Of a stretch of 64,000 bases of DNA, positions 9,616 through 20,195 are shown piece by piece. The stretch's first letter is position 1. Each line of letters begins with the position of its first letter. The position numbers and the translations under genes were made by a program. Source of the DNA: Limonium bicolor. Lineage: Eukaryota > Streptophyta > Magnoliopsida > Caryophyllales > Plumbaginaceae. Under the pieces are notes generated by a model. It did not search any database, had not been told where the DNA came from, and was given only the letters and a program-made list of their open reading frames with translations. Location: NCBI GenBank assembly GCA_023374045.1, contig CM041777.1, forward strand, positions 477,811,594-477,875,593, given 5' to 3'.

Positions 9616-11029
9616 TGCAGACAGGATAATGTGAGTGGTTGGAACTGACGTATAAAAACAAATAAAAAAGAAATTAAAACTCAAAATACCTTACGGGTTG
9701 CAAACAAAATCCCGGTCGCAGTAGTATAGTAAAGTGGAGGCGACCGGATATCGAACCGTGGGACTAAAGGGAATTATCTAATTCCTAAGCGGTGTCACAA
9801 AAAGGGGGGGATTAATTGACTCGTTTTTATAAATAAAAAGGAAAGATAAAATAAACTGAGTAAAAGGTAAATTAAACGGGACTCTGGGTTCAGGTTTATA
9901 TAGTCTGCTCTTTTTACGCTATGTCTACCGGTTTTATTATAATAGTTTGACAAATTCCTGTTATTATCTTGAGGATTAAATCATAGACTCAAAAGAACTC
10001 GTTTACAAAACATGCTCTGGTCTAATCCAGATTCGAGCAAAACACATGTAAACGGATTAAGTATGAGAAATTATATCTGCGTCTGAAAATACTAACTTAT
10101 TAAATCATAATAAGCTTTCTACAGATTTACAGCTTAATTAACCTGTCTATTTATCACGGATCTGATCAAAATAGATTTAGTAAAGCATTTTAATAAATTC
10201 ATGAAATTTATTAAAAGGCGAGAGATAAGCTTTAATCGTAACAAACTGTATTTAATTGAACCGATAAGAACATAATTACATAATTAAACAGACTATAAAT
10301 TAACCTTCACCCAGAGTATATCCTCTTAGCCTGACATATTAACTGGTAATATGTTGGTCAGAGGTTGGACAGAATAATAACGTAGTGGTTTTTGTGGATG
10401 AAAATGGAGTGAGATGGTGATTTTGTGGAGTTTGACATGGTTTTTGGGGTGGAATGAGATATCTATTAATGGAGGGTTATAGGTGTATTTATAGTGATAA
10501 TGGGGTAAAAAGGATGGGTAAGTCGGTGGAAGAGGCGTGTGAAAGGATAAAATTAATTTATCCTTTCATACCATGTCGATGCAGCTCTGTTTGCTGATTT
10601 TACCGACGTATCCGAACCAGCGTCCGGACCTGCTGGTTCGGACATGTAGACGTTGTGCGTAAAATGCTTCATCGACATGTGTCCGGACTTGCGTCCGGAC
10701 CTATAGGGTCGGACATGTGTTGCGTCCGGACCTGCATGTCCGGACACAGGTCCGGACGTGTGTATTTTTTCTACTTTCTTTGCAAACTTCGACAGGCTCC
10801 AGATTCTTCGTTTGAGCTCCGATTTGATCCCCGTTTGTTACGTTGCGAAGCTTGTGAAGTGTACTATGTGATTCCAAGTCCTTTTTCTGCATTTCATACA
10901 TAAAATATATCAGTTCATATCAAAACATAAATCCAAGAAAATTCACATAGCAAGTGGGAAACATTGCCTAAAGTGTTGCAAGTTATAAGGTATTTAAACC
11001 CTAAAAGTCTATATGTTTCACACTTATCA
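9616..11029 (-). repeat. element A 5' LTR
   Basis: It is a 1414-bp partner of the LTR at 3550-4951, with the same termini. It is followed on the right by target duplication ACATG (11,030-11,034). A TATA-like TATAAATA is at 10,486-10,493 on the minus strand. Confidence 0.92.
10486..10493 (-). promoter_or_regulatory. TATA box of element A 5' LTR
   Basis: TATAAATA on the minus strand in the context CACTATAAATACACC, downstream of the CpG palindrome cluster. The equivalent in arm 2 is at 29,832-29,839. Confidence 0.6.
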
Positions 11030-12880
11030 ACATGTGGTATTTGATAAAACTAAAACATGAGTTCAGAATTTGAAGAGGATGAAGCCTTTGGATAGGCATC
11101 TCTCGCCAGGCAAGATCACATAGAAAACAACAAAGATGAGTCATCGACTGAAGAACACATGTCCGACAGGTCAGTGACTGGTCAACCACATGATTTCAAA
11201 GGAAACAATGATGTCGAAAAATCTTTATCACCATCACCTATCCATCAATCTCGAATCCTGTATAAGAATTATCCACTAGAGATTATCATTTCTGATATCT
11301 CTAAAGGGATTCAAACAAGAGCACAAACTCGTGATCTTTTGGCCTTCTCCACGACAGTTTCACCTATTGAACCCAAGACATCAAGGAAGCCCTACAAGAC
11401 TCAGACTGGATTAAAGGAATGCAAGAAGAATTAAACCAGTTTGAAAGATGCAAAGTCTGGAATCTTGTACCTATCCTACACATCAAGGAGTACTTGGTAC
11501 AAAGTGGGTCTTTAGGAACAAACTGAATGAAATGGAAGAAGTCATAAGAAACAAAGCTCGTTTGGTGGCCCAAGGATATCGTCAACAAGAAGGGATAGAT
11601 TTCCAAGAAATTTGCCCCCGTGGCAAGAATGGAATCTATTAGACTACTCATAGCATTTGCTGCACATAAACGAATCAAGCTCTTTCAACTTGACATTCAA
11701 AGTGCTTTTCTCAATGGATATGTCAAAGAGGAAGTATATGTAGAACAACCTCCAGGTTTTGAAACAAATGAAGGAAAAGACATGGTACTCAGCTTGACAA
11801 AACTCTCTATGGGCTCAAACAAGCTCCAAGATCATGGTATGACCAGCTATCCTTCTATCTATTGGAAAATGGTTTCAAAAGAGGTAAAGTTGTTAAGACC
11901 CTGTTTGTATACAACAATAAAAGGTACTTCCTGATAGTGCAAGTGTATGTTGACGTCATAATATTTGGAGCTTCTATTGAAAAGTATTGCAAGAAGTTCG
12001 AAGAATCGATGAAAAAAGAATTTGAAATGAGCGATCTAGGGGCATTGAAGTTCTTTCTAGGACTTGAAGTCAAACAGGATGATGAAGGGACAATCATATC
12101 TCAACAAAAGTACGTAAATGATTTACTGAAAAGTTTGGAATGGAGACATGTAAGCCTTTTGACACACCAATGGCAGTTGGCACAAAAATGGGTACCACGA
12201 CTGGTGACCAACCAGTCGACCAACGATCGTACAAAGAAATGATTAGATATTTGTTATATTTAACTGCTAGTAGACCTGACATTATGTATAGTGTTTGTCT
12301 ATGTGCCAGGTTTCAAGCAGATCCAAGAGAAAGTCACCTCTCAGCTGTAAAAAGAATCCTACATTATCTCAAAGGATCCATGAATCTTGGACTCTTTTAT
12401 CCAAAATTCACTAATTGTGATATTGTAGGATATTCAGATGCAGACTATGGTGGTTCTATAACTGATTGAAAAAGCACTTCAGGGACAACATTCTTTGTTG
12501 GATCGTGTTTGATCGCATGGGGATCAAAGAAACAACAAAGTGTAGCAATCTCAACTGTTGAATCAGAATACATAGTTGCAGCATGCTGCTGTGCTCAAAT
12601 TTTGTGGCTCAAACAGAAAATTAGTGACTATGGCGTCAAAACAGGTACACTACCTATCATGTGTGATAATACCAGTGCAATATCTATCTCCAAAACCCAG
12701 TACATCATTCTCGTACTAAACACATTGATATTAGACATCATTTTCTTAAAGATTGTTGAGAAAAGGAACTAGTTGGGTTAAAATACATCTCAATTAAAAA
12801 ACAACTAGCAGACATTTTTACCAAGCCATTAAGTGGAGAAAGATTTAATAAGATTATTCAAGATCTTGGAATGATATTCA
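11030..12880 (+). pseudogene. copia-1 integrase end, reverse transcriptase and RNase H
   Basis: The polyprotein resumes right after the ACATG duplication. Copia RT motifs are clear: KARLVAQGYRQQEGIDF (about 11,550), LFQLDIQSAFLNGYVKEEVY (about 11,680), and LYGLKQAPRSWYDQL-like sequence across a frameshift near 11,800-11,860. The catalytic YVDD is YVDV (about 11,946-11,957), also in the mirror arm, so the loss predates the duplication. RNase H follows with GYSDADYGG, VESEYIVAA and CDNTSAISISK, and then the C-terminal LADIFTKPL (12,800-12,840). A stop after GGSITD (12,467) and several shifts confirm decay. RT/RNase H would copy RNA into cDNA. Confidence 0.87.
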
Positions 12881-12989
12881 TTACGATTAGGCTATCTTTC
12901 AACTCTTACGACCAGTTACCGACTGGTCGGCAACACCTTGCAAACAGGGAAAATTGATCTACTAAAAACTATGAAATTAAACCTAGAAA

Positions 12990-14523
12990 ATAGACCTGGC
13001 AAAAGTAACCCGAACCTGAAAAACCAACCGAACCAATCCGATCCGAATCCGAATCTTAACCGAAAACTATAACTTGAAAAATGACCCGAAATCCGAAATA
13101 AACCGACCCGGACCAAACCGAACCGTATTATTGTAAAACCGAAAGTAATTACCACAATCATCCGAACCGAAGTCATCCGAACCAAAATCAACCGAACCGA
13201 AGTCGCCCATAACCCGACGATGACCCGAAAACCGAAGTGACCCTAACCGAAACCAACCGAAAACCAACCGAACCGAACCCGAACTGAAACCAGTGTGACC
13301 CGAACTAATATATCCGATGTGACCCGAAAGAACATATTTCATTAATTTTAGGAGACAATGAGAATAAAACATAATGTTTATACCCAATATCTAGTTTAAA
13401 TACAAATCAGTATTTAGCATTTGTATCATACAACACTAAACAATGCCCCACAATATTTTTACAATTAATCATTACTTAGTAAGTGGCGTACCTATAAAAA
13501 AGTATTAATAAACTTATATACACGAGAAATTATTTTAAATATACCACAAATATTTTGCACTATAAAATTTTAAAGTAATTAATTATCATGCATTTTCATT
13601 AATCGCACAACTAATAATGAATTAATGATAATGCGTTACTCATCAATGATAGATTGGTAAGAACCAAAAATATTTGTATATTTAGACTCAAATGTTATCA
13701 CTAATTCATATCATTATTGTATTAATTATTCATATATTGAAGGTGTTTTATTAATTAGAATTTTTCAAGCCTTCATCCAATCTTGTGAATAATTCTCCCT
13801 CGTTAGCAATTTAGCATAAATGTTTAATATACTTGAAGGTTTTTACCTATGTAGCAAAATTCTCATGCTTCTGAATAGTTCTTCAACATTAACAGTTTTT
13901 AACTACCGTAAAAAAAATCATCAAAACTTATTAACTAATTCCATTCGCTAACTATTAATAGATTGAAAATACAAGTTACTACACTTTGATACAATTTAAT
14001 AATTATCCACAAACATACCTTATTTATACCCCTCTCAAAATAATGAAACTATTAAATAATCTAAAGCTACATCAATAATTATGATAAGTTCAAAGTTAGT
14101 TGCTAAAGTATAACATGATGCAAATTATAATTATTAAATTAATCTTTTATATACATTTTTACATGTTGAGATTGATTGAAGTCAAATTTGCATATCATGA
14201 TGATTGAGTTGCGGGATTCTGTAAGAGCAACCGAATTTAACCGAATAATTGACCCGAATTTGACACATAACCCGAAAAAACTGAATGAACCAGAGGCTAA
14301 CCCGAACCGTAAGTTACCCGACCTGAAGTCACCCTAACCGAAAGTCATCCAACCGAAAATCATCCAAACCGACCCAAAATTTCAACAAACCGAACTCAAC
14401 CCGAACAAGCCGAATTCAACCGACCCGATCCAACCCGAACCAAATATTGAACGATTTGAAATCAACCCGAACCGAACCAAACCGAACCCAAACCGATTGA
14501 CCCGAACTGCTAAATCAAAAGCC
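12990..14523. repeat. CCGAAC-rich repeat blocks around an A/T-rich core
   Basis: Two blocks of degenerate (A)ACCCGAACCGA units (about 13,000-13,340 and 14,220-14,523) flank about 880 bp of plain A/T-rich DNA with no gene. The look is that of a non-autonomous hAT-like element with subterminal repeats, but a matching right terminus is not visible, probably because LTR B begins at 14,524. Open frames here (runs of RFGSV-like codons) come from the repeat and are not genes. Confidence 0.65.
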
Positions 14524-14540
14524 TGTCGGGTTACAAAAAT

Positions 14541-14575
14541 CCGGTTGCGATAGTACAGTAAACAGAAGCAACCGG
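14541..14575 (-). other. stem-loop near LTR end (element B)
   Basis: CCGGTTGC pairs with GCAACCGG around a 19-nt loop. It corresponds to the element A stem CCGGTCGC/GCGACCGG with both sides changed. Confidence 0.7.
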
Positions 14576-15537
14576 GTATCAATCCACGGGACTTGAAGAA
14601 ATAAGCCTAATCCTAAGAAACTGGAAATTCAGGGGGTTGTGAATTGTTTTTGTGATTGAATTGAATAAACGCAAATCAAAATTTAAATGAATAATTAATG
14701 AAAGTAAATGATAGGTATGATAAAATGAATGGAACTCCGGGTTTAGGTTGTTCTTTACTGGATAATCTAGCAATACCTATAGTTTTACTATGAGAAACGG
14801 ATTGGCCAATTCTTAAACTCTCTTCGATCCTAAATCCTAGTTAAAAGAAGAGCCCACCTATCAGAACATGCCGGTTCTAATCTAGAAACAGACAAAACAA
14901 ATATAGGTGGATTTAGTGCGAAGAATTATTAGCATTTGCAGGGAAAAATTATCTATCCGACTTATTTTTCCACAAATCTTCAGATTAATTCGAACTTCTT
15001 GTTAATCACTTGATCTGATCATAACAAGATTCGCAAAAAAACTCTATAAACTCACGAAATTAATAGAGAAGATGAATGATTAACATTAATCTAGAAACAA
15101 TCCGGAAAGATCTCATATTCAAATTGTAGAGATACTAGCTAGTTCGTATCCATTATGAATAGCCCTCCCCCAGAGCAATCCTCACTAGCCAGACATATCA
15201 ACGAAACAAGTAAATACAATGGGAAGATAATTCATCAAGAGATAGAAATAAACTCCTCCAGATTTGAAGATCTGTTGACGCCAGGTTGAAGATAAATGTG
15301 GACTCACTTCTGACGATTCTCCTCGACTGCAATGATGATTTGTGTGATGAATGGAATTGAGGATAATGGTGCTGATGATGAAGAATTTGAGAGCTTCGAT
15401 CGTCGTTGAAGAGCTTTGTTTGTCAGAAGAATGGTGTGCCTCTTTTTCCTTACTGATTAGGTTACTTATAACCTTTTCTCTCTCTTCTTTTCTACAAAAC
15501 GCAGCACTTTCTCTGTTATGCGCTGCTGCAAAATGCG

Positions 15538-15806
15538 CTGATCCGAACATCATTGTTCGGACACCTTGTTTTGGAGCGCGAATCTGGCTTCTTTGGCAAA
15601 AGTCTCGACTTGTGTCCGAACTTCAATGTTCGGACACAAGTTCAACATGTAGGCTTGGAGCAGGGTTTTGACTTCTTCGTTGCGAGTCTTGAATTGTGTC
15701 CAAACATTGAAGTTCGGACACAAGTTCGGACACTTCGTCAGGGAAATCTCTAGATCTCTCGACTGTGTCCAAACATGAATGTTTGGACACAAGTTCGGAC
15801 ATAGCT
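15538..15806. repeat. palindromic TGTCCGAAC/GTTCGGACA array in LTR B
   Basis: About four imperfect inverted units lie 60-90 bp apart. The clearest form is TTGTGTCCGAACnTnAATGTTCGGACACAA, repeated with C-to-T style changes. A second array of the same unit lies at 19,425-19,765 inside element B. Confidence 0.8.
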
Positions 15807-16046
15807 TCAAAAGCTTTTAAAATCATCGTTCTGACTCCAATTCGATCCCCGCTGGTTGCATCATCACCCTCATGAGTTAATCTACTGTTTTCTTGGCTTT
15901 TCTCTACATTTGACACACAAAAGGTTTCAATTCTTATTGAACAAGAAACCAAAGGAAAACGTAAGATAAATGTGGAATATTATCAATGCAAGTATGAAAA
16001 TTAGGCATTTAAAACCACTAAAACCATGCATATTTCACACTTATCA

Positions 16047-16085
16047 AACCTCCTCACACTTGGCTTTTGCTTGTCCTCAAGCAAA
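16047..16085 (-). other. PPT and conserved hairpin of element B
   Basis: The minus strand reads TTTGCTTG-AGGA-CAAGCAAA (16,066-16,085), then AAGTGTGAGGAGGTT (16,047-16,061), then the LTR. Extra T/A pairs extend the stem to nine. Confidence 0.82.
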
Positions 16086-16471
16086 ACAAATAAGAATAAG
16101 TTATCTCAAATGCCTTAGTACCAAATCTCAGGGTTAAACAAATGTAGAAGGAATCAAGCCATAGTAACAATTCAAGGATCAATCTCACTCTTAACTGTGC
16201 GTTCCTTAAACAATGAAACAAGCTTTTAAAACAAAATCATGAAGAAGTCAAATCACAAAGACAGAACTGGATTAGCTCAGATACTTCCAACCATTTCTTT
16301 CCTCAAACCATGGATGAAAAGGGGTGTGAAGTACTGCCATATTCCGCAGTACCTTTCAACACCACGTACTCATGATCTAGTTGAGGAATTTGCAATAAAC
16401 ATTAAGCTTTCAAGGGCTTCCTTTTTCGTTTTCTTTGCATAAATATTCAATTGTTTGCACAATTAATTCAT

Positions 16472-16638
16472 CCCCCAGACTTTTCTCTCATCCTTGTAAC
16501 GGTGTTGGGTCTTTTATCCCAGATCAGATGATCTTAGGTAAATGGGTGATAAAGCACTCCAAGGACTTAATATCCACATGGAAGAGGTCCGTTTTGTTCA
16601 GAATATTTATTAGATCAAAGGAGTACCTTGCCTTATCC
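16472..16638 (-). other. conserved ~170-nt 3' non-coding block (element B)
   Basis: It has the same bounds and internal words as the blocks in A and C (GGCAAGGTACTCC ... GAGAAAAGTCTGGGGG), with many substitutions. No gene is seen from 16,086 to about 17,470 apart from this block and the PPT-like motifs. Confidence 0.75.
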
Positions 16639-17483
16639 TTGCATTCCATACTTTCACATCATTCCCAAGGCACCAAGTTAAACCAGTTCCGACTCCATAA
16701 TCAGCTTGTCCGTAGAATTTTAATGAAATTCAGCAATTTACAAAAAGAGTGAAACACACAACTCTGAGCAAAACAATCTTTAAAGTCATCACCATGCTCA
16801 ATTAAAAAAAACTTCCACAATAATTCTCACCCAAGAATTCAATACGTATAAGCACTACAAGGAACTTACCCTCATATAGCACAAGAACAATAAAAAATCA
16901 ATGTGGGATGCAAAATGACTGTCACATTTAGAAAGATCTCCCCTTCCTCACACTTAAAGAGGAAATGTCCTCATTTTTCACAAAATAAAATCAAGGAAAA
17001 GATCATTCGAAATGTGCCAGACCCACAAGGGTGGCATGATAAATTCAACAGAGATGAAACACGTTAAAGCACAGACTGAACACAAACTAAAAAGATAGAA
17101 AACTAAAACTCCCCTGATTTTGATTGAGAAAGAGGTTCTTCCTCACATTTAATTTCTTGGCAGGGGGAGAAGTTTTCCTCACACTTGCATCCAAGCAAGT
17201 GTCCAGCCATGGAGACAAAAGAATCATCACGGTAGCACCAACCATGCACACAAATAAAACCAGGAAAATATACGTGAAGCATTGCATTAGTTAAGATTAG
17301 TACACACTTCAATCTTAAATGGATAACGAGAGGAATAAAGGAAATACAATCCGAATAAAAATACAAACTAAAAGAAAAGAGGTATTAAAAATAACAACTA
17401 AAATAAGAACAAGTCCAGAAAGAACATCAAAAGGAAAAAAACAAAGTCATCCATCACTGTGGGGGTGGATAGAACGTCTACCA

Positions 17484-18647
17484 CTACTGAAACTGTGCAA
17501 GTAAGGCTCCATAATCCTCCTGAGAGCGACGAGCTTGCTGCTGGAAAACCTCTATCTTCTCCTGAGAACGGCGGGCCTGGTCTTGGAGAATCTCTATCTT
17601 CGCCTGACAGCGACGATCTAAGGCCTCGAAGCGCTGCTCTAGCCGATCAAACTCGTAGCACATGACATACTCACTCCCAGGGGCAGACAGTGCTGCATAT
17701 TCATCCTCATCCTCAGCTGCAGACGGAGGAGCTGGCTCTGACGGCCCCTCACCTGCATCTTGCTGGCGCTTCTGTGGTCTCGGGGCAGCCTTCTTCCTCC
17801 ATGTCACCCCATCAAACTCGAACCACATCTTTTTCAGGGCGCCGACATCAATAGGGGACCTCGCAGGATGAAGCCCTTCGGATGGAAGAGATGCGTACTG
17901 GCTCCGAAATAACTGACATAGCATGACAAGAAAGCCAAGCTTATGCCGGTCCTTGTGCTCTACGATGTAACGAAGGTGCAGGAGATGACCCTCGGTAAAT
18001 AAGTAAGCTCAGCTGCCCCAGCAAAGTCTGGATTCAGTATAGCCTGCAAGAGTAGAATCAGTGTGGTTCAGGATCTGAGCTCTGCCGGGGGAGAACTTTA
18101 GCAACCAGCAGTGCGAAGAGGACCCGCTCCCGTGGGTCTGAAGTAGAGCAGCAGGGATGACCTGCTTCGACGGGTCATCACCTCTGTGTCGACGCGGGGC
18201 TTGGACCATGGCTGGGAAATAATGATTAAGGGCAGCGGCCTGGAAGTCATGGGGATTGAGGTGTTCGGGCGGAGGGGGAGCAGGGTAAGGAATCCCTAGA
18301 TAACAAGCAATCTCCACCTCAGAAACTTCGACGTTGCGACCCTCAACACTGGAGTAAACTTGCCCGTCCTGGCAGATAGCATTAGCGTAAAACATATGCA
18401 CCCACTACTCGGAGTACGGTCCCCCCATGTCCAAAATCTTGCCCCATCCGAATGCGTCAAGGAGCTCCTGTAAACCCAGCTAACTCTCAAGCTCAGGTAC
18501 TACGCGGCGCTCAGCAATATTACCTACTTTCTTCTCAAACCACTCCCTTGCTGCATCGTTTCTAAATACATCATTCTGACGCTGGCGGCTTGAACTGGCA
18601 CCGGCTCTCCCACACTTTTTAGGTCTTCCAGTGATTTTTTTCATCAT
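17484..18647 (-). pseudogene. element B ORF3, env-position putative plant transposon protein
   Basis: The frame opens at 18,647 with MMKKITGRPKKCGRAGAS, a basic N-terminus that could serve as a nuclear signal. It continues through WFEKKVGNIAERRVVPELES, then VHMFYANAICQDGQVYSSVE and VEVSEVEIACYLGIPYP. This pattern (ERxVxPE, FYAN, VxG-xVxxS...I...LGIP) resembles the putative plant transposon protein found after pol in many Athila elements. A Pro/Glu-rich linker (17,700-17,780) and a Gln/Arg-rich heptad-like segment (17,484-17,640) follow, suggesting a coiled coil. I see no hydrophobic signal or membrane anchor, so an envelope role is not supported. Stops after PELES, near 18,400 and near 18,000 break it. 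Confidence 0.6.
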
Positions 18648-19424
18648 CCGCTTAGAAGAAATCAGTCAATATCAACAGTGGAAAAGGTATATAACTCAAT
18701 GTATGCCCAAATTCTATCCAAACTCCGACATAGTCTCCCCTAAAAAATTCATTATTCTCCACAACTAGGTTCAATCAACTTTATCAACACATTGACCAGC
18801 AGAGACTTAATCGCCAAATAACTTTCTTCGCAACAAAGTATTCTAACACATTCAATTTAGTCTCAGTCAATTTCGCTAGCTTAGCCATCCAAAATCAAGC
18901 CACACACTCAAGTATCCACAATATAATCACAAAAGTGCAGTTTAATGATCTCTCTTCATCAACTCATAGTACAACAGATAATCAACCCCATTCATGCAAA
19001 TAAATTACAGAAAATTCAACAATGAACATCAAATTTTGACTGGATATACCTCAGATTCTGAAATCTATCAAAGACACAATAAATGAGATAGAAAAGTGGA
19101 GAAAATACCTTGCTTGAGTTGAATAAATGAGTAGAAGTAGAAAGAACAACGAAATCTGCAAGATTCAACTCCAAATTTCAAAATCTCGCAAGTTAGGGTT
19201 CGAACAGGTTTTGCTAAAAATCGAACTGATTCAAGGATTTTTTTTGTTGATTTCTGGTGCTATAGTTGTAGAGAATTGAAAACGAAGAGATTGATACCAA
19301 GATTGTGCAATTTGGTGGAGGAATGAGGAAGTTTTGAAAGATTGAAGGAGGGAGAAGTTTTGTGCGCTGCTGCTTCGCGATTGGAAGGGTTTTGGGTTTT
19401 TGATATTTTGAAGCTCGGACTGAA

Positions 19425-19765
19425 GACTTAAATTCGGACTTATCGAACTGTCCGAACTTGCATGTTCGGACGCAAGTTCGGACACACTTTCCTGGACAGC
19501 GCTTCGTAACATGTCCGAACTTCAAAGCTCAGAATGAAGTTCGAACACATCGTCTTTTCCCTTATTGAACTCTTGTAACACGTCCAAACATTGATGTCCG
19601 GACAGAAGTTCGGACATCATCGTTCTCCAACTCTGAATTTCTTCTCGAACTGTGTCCGAACATTGAAGTTCGGACCAATATTCGGACATATCGTTCTGCG
19701 CAGTTCTTCAAACTCTCGACTTGTGTCCGAACATCAATGTTCGGACACAAGTTCGGACAAGCCCA
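19425..19765. repeat. internal palindromic TGTCCGAAC array of element B
   Basis: Five units of GTGTCCGAACATnnATGTTCGGACACAAGTTCGGAC type lie between the GGCAACCC box and ORF3, about 70-90 bp apart. The unit is the one found in LTR B. The best copy, around 19,722-19,751, has a perfect 14-bp stem. Confidence 0.8.
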
Positions 19766-19870
19766 AAATTCAAAAACTTGTTCTTTTCTCAACTGAAAAC
19801 AATGCAAACAAATCATTAACATAAAACAAAGCTAAAACAACAAAATAAAGTAGAATTAAAGTACCAAAAC

Positions 19871-19922
19871 ACTGGGTTGCCTCCCAGGCAGCTGCTCTTC
19901 TTTAAAGTCTTTAGCTAGACAT
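19871..19922 (-). other. GGGAGGCAACCC box after pol (element B)
   Basis: GTCTAGCTAAAGACTTTAAA-like sequence followed by GGGAGGCAACCCAGT on the minus strand, about 270 nt after the last integrase codons. It is the counterpart of the boxes in A and C. Confidence 0.75.
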
Positions 19923-20195
19923 TTTCTCTTCAATTCAAGCAAAGGAAGTGTGGTCGGAAGCTCCACAACAGCCTACATCAAGCTTCTTCAACCTTCCCAA
20001 CTCCTTCCGCATTCGCCAAGAAAATTTCTTCATCATACTCGAGCTTGTCTTCTGAGAAACTAGCTTGGTGGCAGAACTAGAGTCGTCTTCAATAAAGAAC
20101 ACCGCCTGCATAGGAAGAAGCTCATGATCAGTACCAACGTAATGTTTTAAACGAGCACCATTTACCTTGAAGGTTTCACCCGCTTTGTTTTGAAG

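Larger units (their letters stand above)
3550..11029 (-). mobile_element. element A: complete non-autonomous Athila-like LTR element
   Basis: Two LTRs of about 1.4 kb (3550-4951 and 9616-11,029), TG...CA termini, an ACATG target duplication, a tRNA-Asp-type primer binding site and a polypurine tract define a whole element on the minus strand. The internal part codes only for Gag and an acidic, repeat-bearing ORF2. I see no protease, RT, RNase H or integrase, so it must have used enzymes of a relative, matching the TR-GAG class. The PBS, gag type and 3' modules point to Athila-like kin such as elements B and C. It sits inside the copia-1 integrase. Confidence 0.9.
895..12880 (+). mobile_element. 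copia-1: Ty1/copia retrotransposon, split by element A
   Basis: The two coding halves (895-3549 and 11,030-12,880) form one copia polyprotein order, gag, protease, integrase, RT, RNase H, once the 7.48-kb element A between them is set aside. The gag (UBN2-like) and the RNase H region (motif TASRPDIMYSVCLCARFQAD) resemble the SIRE/Maximus group. That assignment is from memory of family motifs and is moderate. No LTR of its own is recognised: the left side meets the LTR-like segment at 894 and the right side runs into the CCGAAC-rich block. It is a dead, truncated copy. Confidence 0.8.
1..15575. repeat. left arm of ~15.6-kb inverted duplication
   Basis: This stretch is repeated in reverse complement at about 24,755-40,329. 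Matching landmarks keep a nearly constant coordinate sum: base 1 with 40,329, the outer LTR edge of element A at 3550 with 36,780, its inner LTR edge at 9616 with 30,706, and the LTR B edge at 14,524 with 25,807. The same target duplication, the same nested order and the same damaged RT motif occur in both arms, so they are copies of one locus rather than independent insertions. The arms differ by scattered substitutions and small indels; I did not compute an identity. The left arm starts at the window edge and may continue upstream. Confidence 0.93.
14524..16046 (-). repeat. element B 3' LTR
   Basis: On the minus strand it begins TGATAAGTGTGAAATATG at 16,046 and ends GTAACCCGACA at 14,524 (1523 bp). 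A polypurine-like GTGTGAGGAGGTT lies just before its start. Only the part left of about 15,575 is mirrored in arm 2, so the duplication breakpoint falls inside this LTR. Confidence 0.85.

Noticed and set aside
13067..13387. Frames rich in RFGSV/GFGSD-like residues (also 25,767-26,006 and 27,004-27,348)
   Set aside because: They are translations of the CCGAAC/GGTTCG DNA repeat and show no independent protein signal.
15550..15952. Frames with repeated ELVSEHQCSDT or CPNLCPNIDVRTQ residues
   Set aside because: They are read-through of the TGTCCGAAC palindrome array in LTR B (also 19,562-19,824).
19425..19765. CRISPR-like or satellite array
   Set aside because: Spacing and unit length vary, the spacers are element sequence, and the DNA is eukaryotic; it is an array internal to element B.
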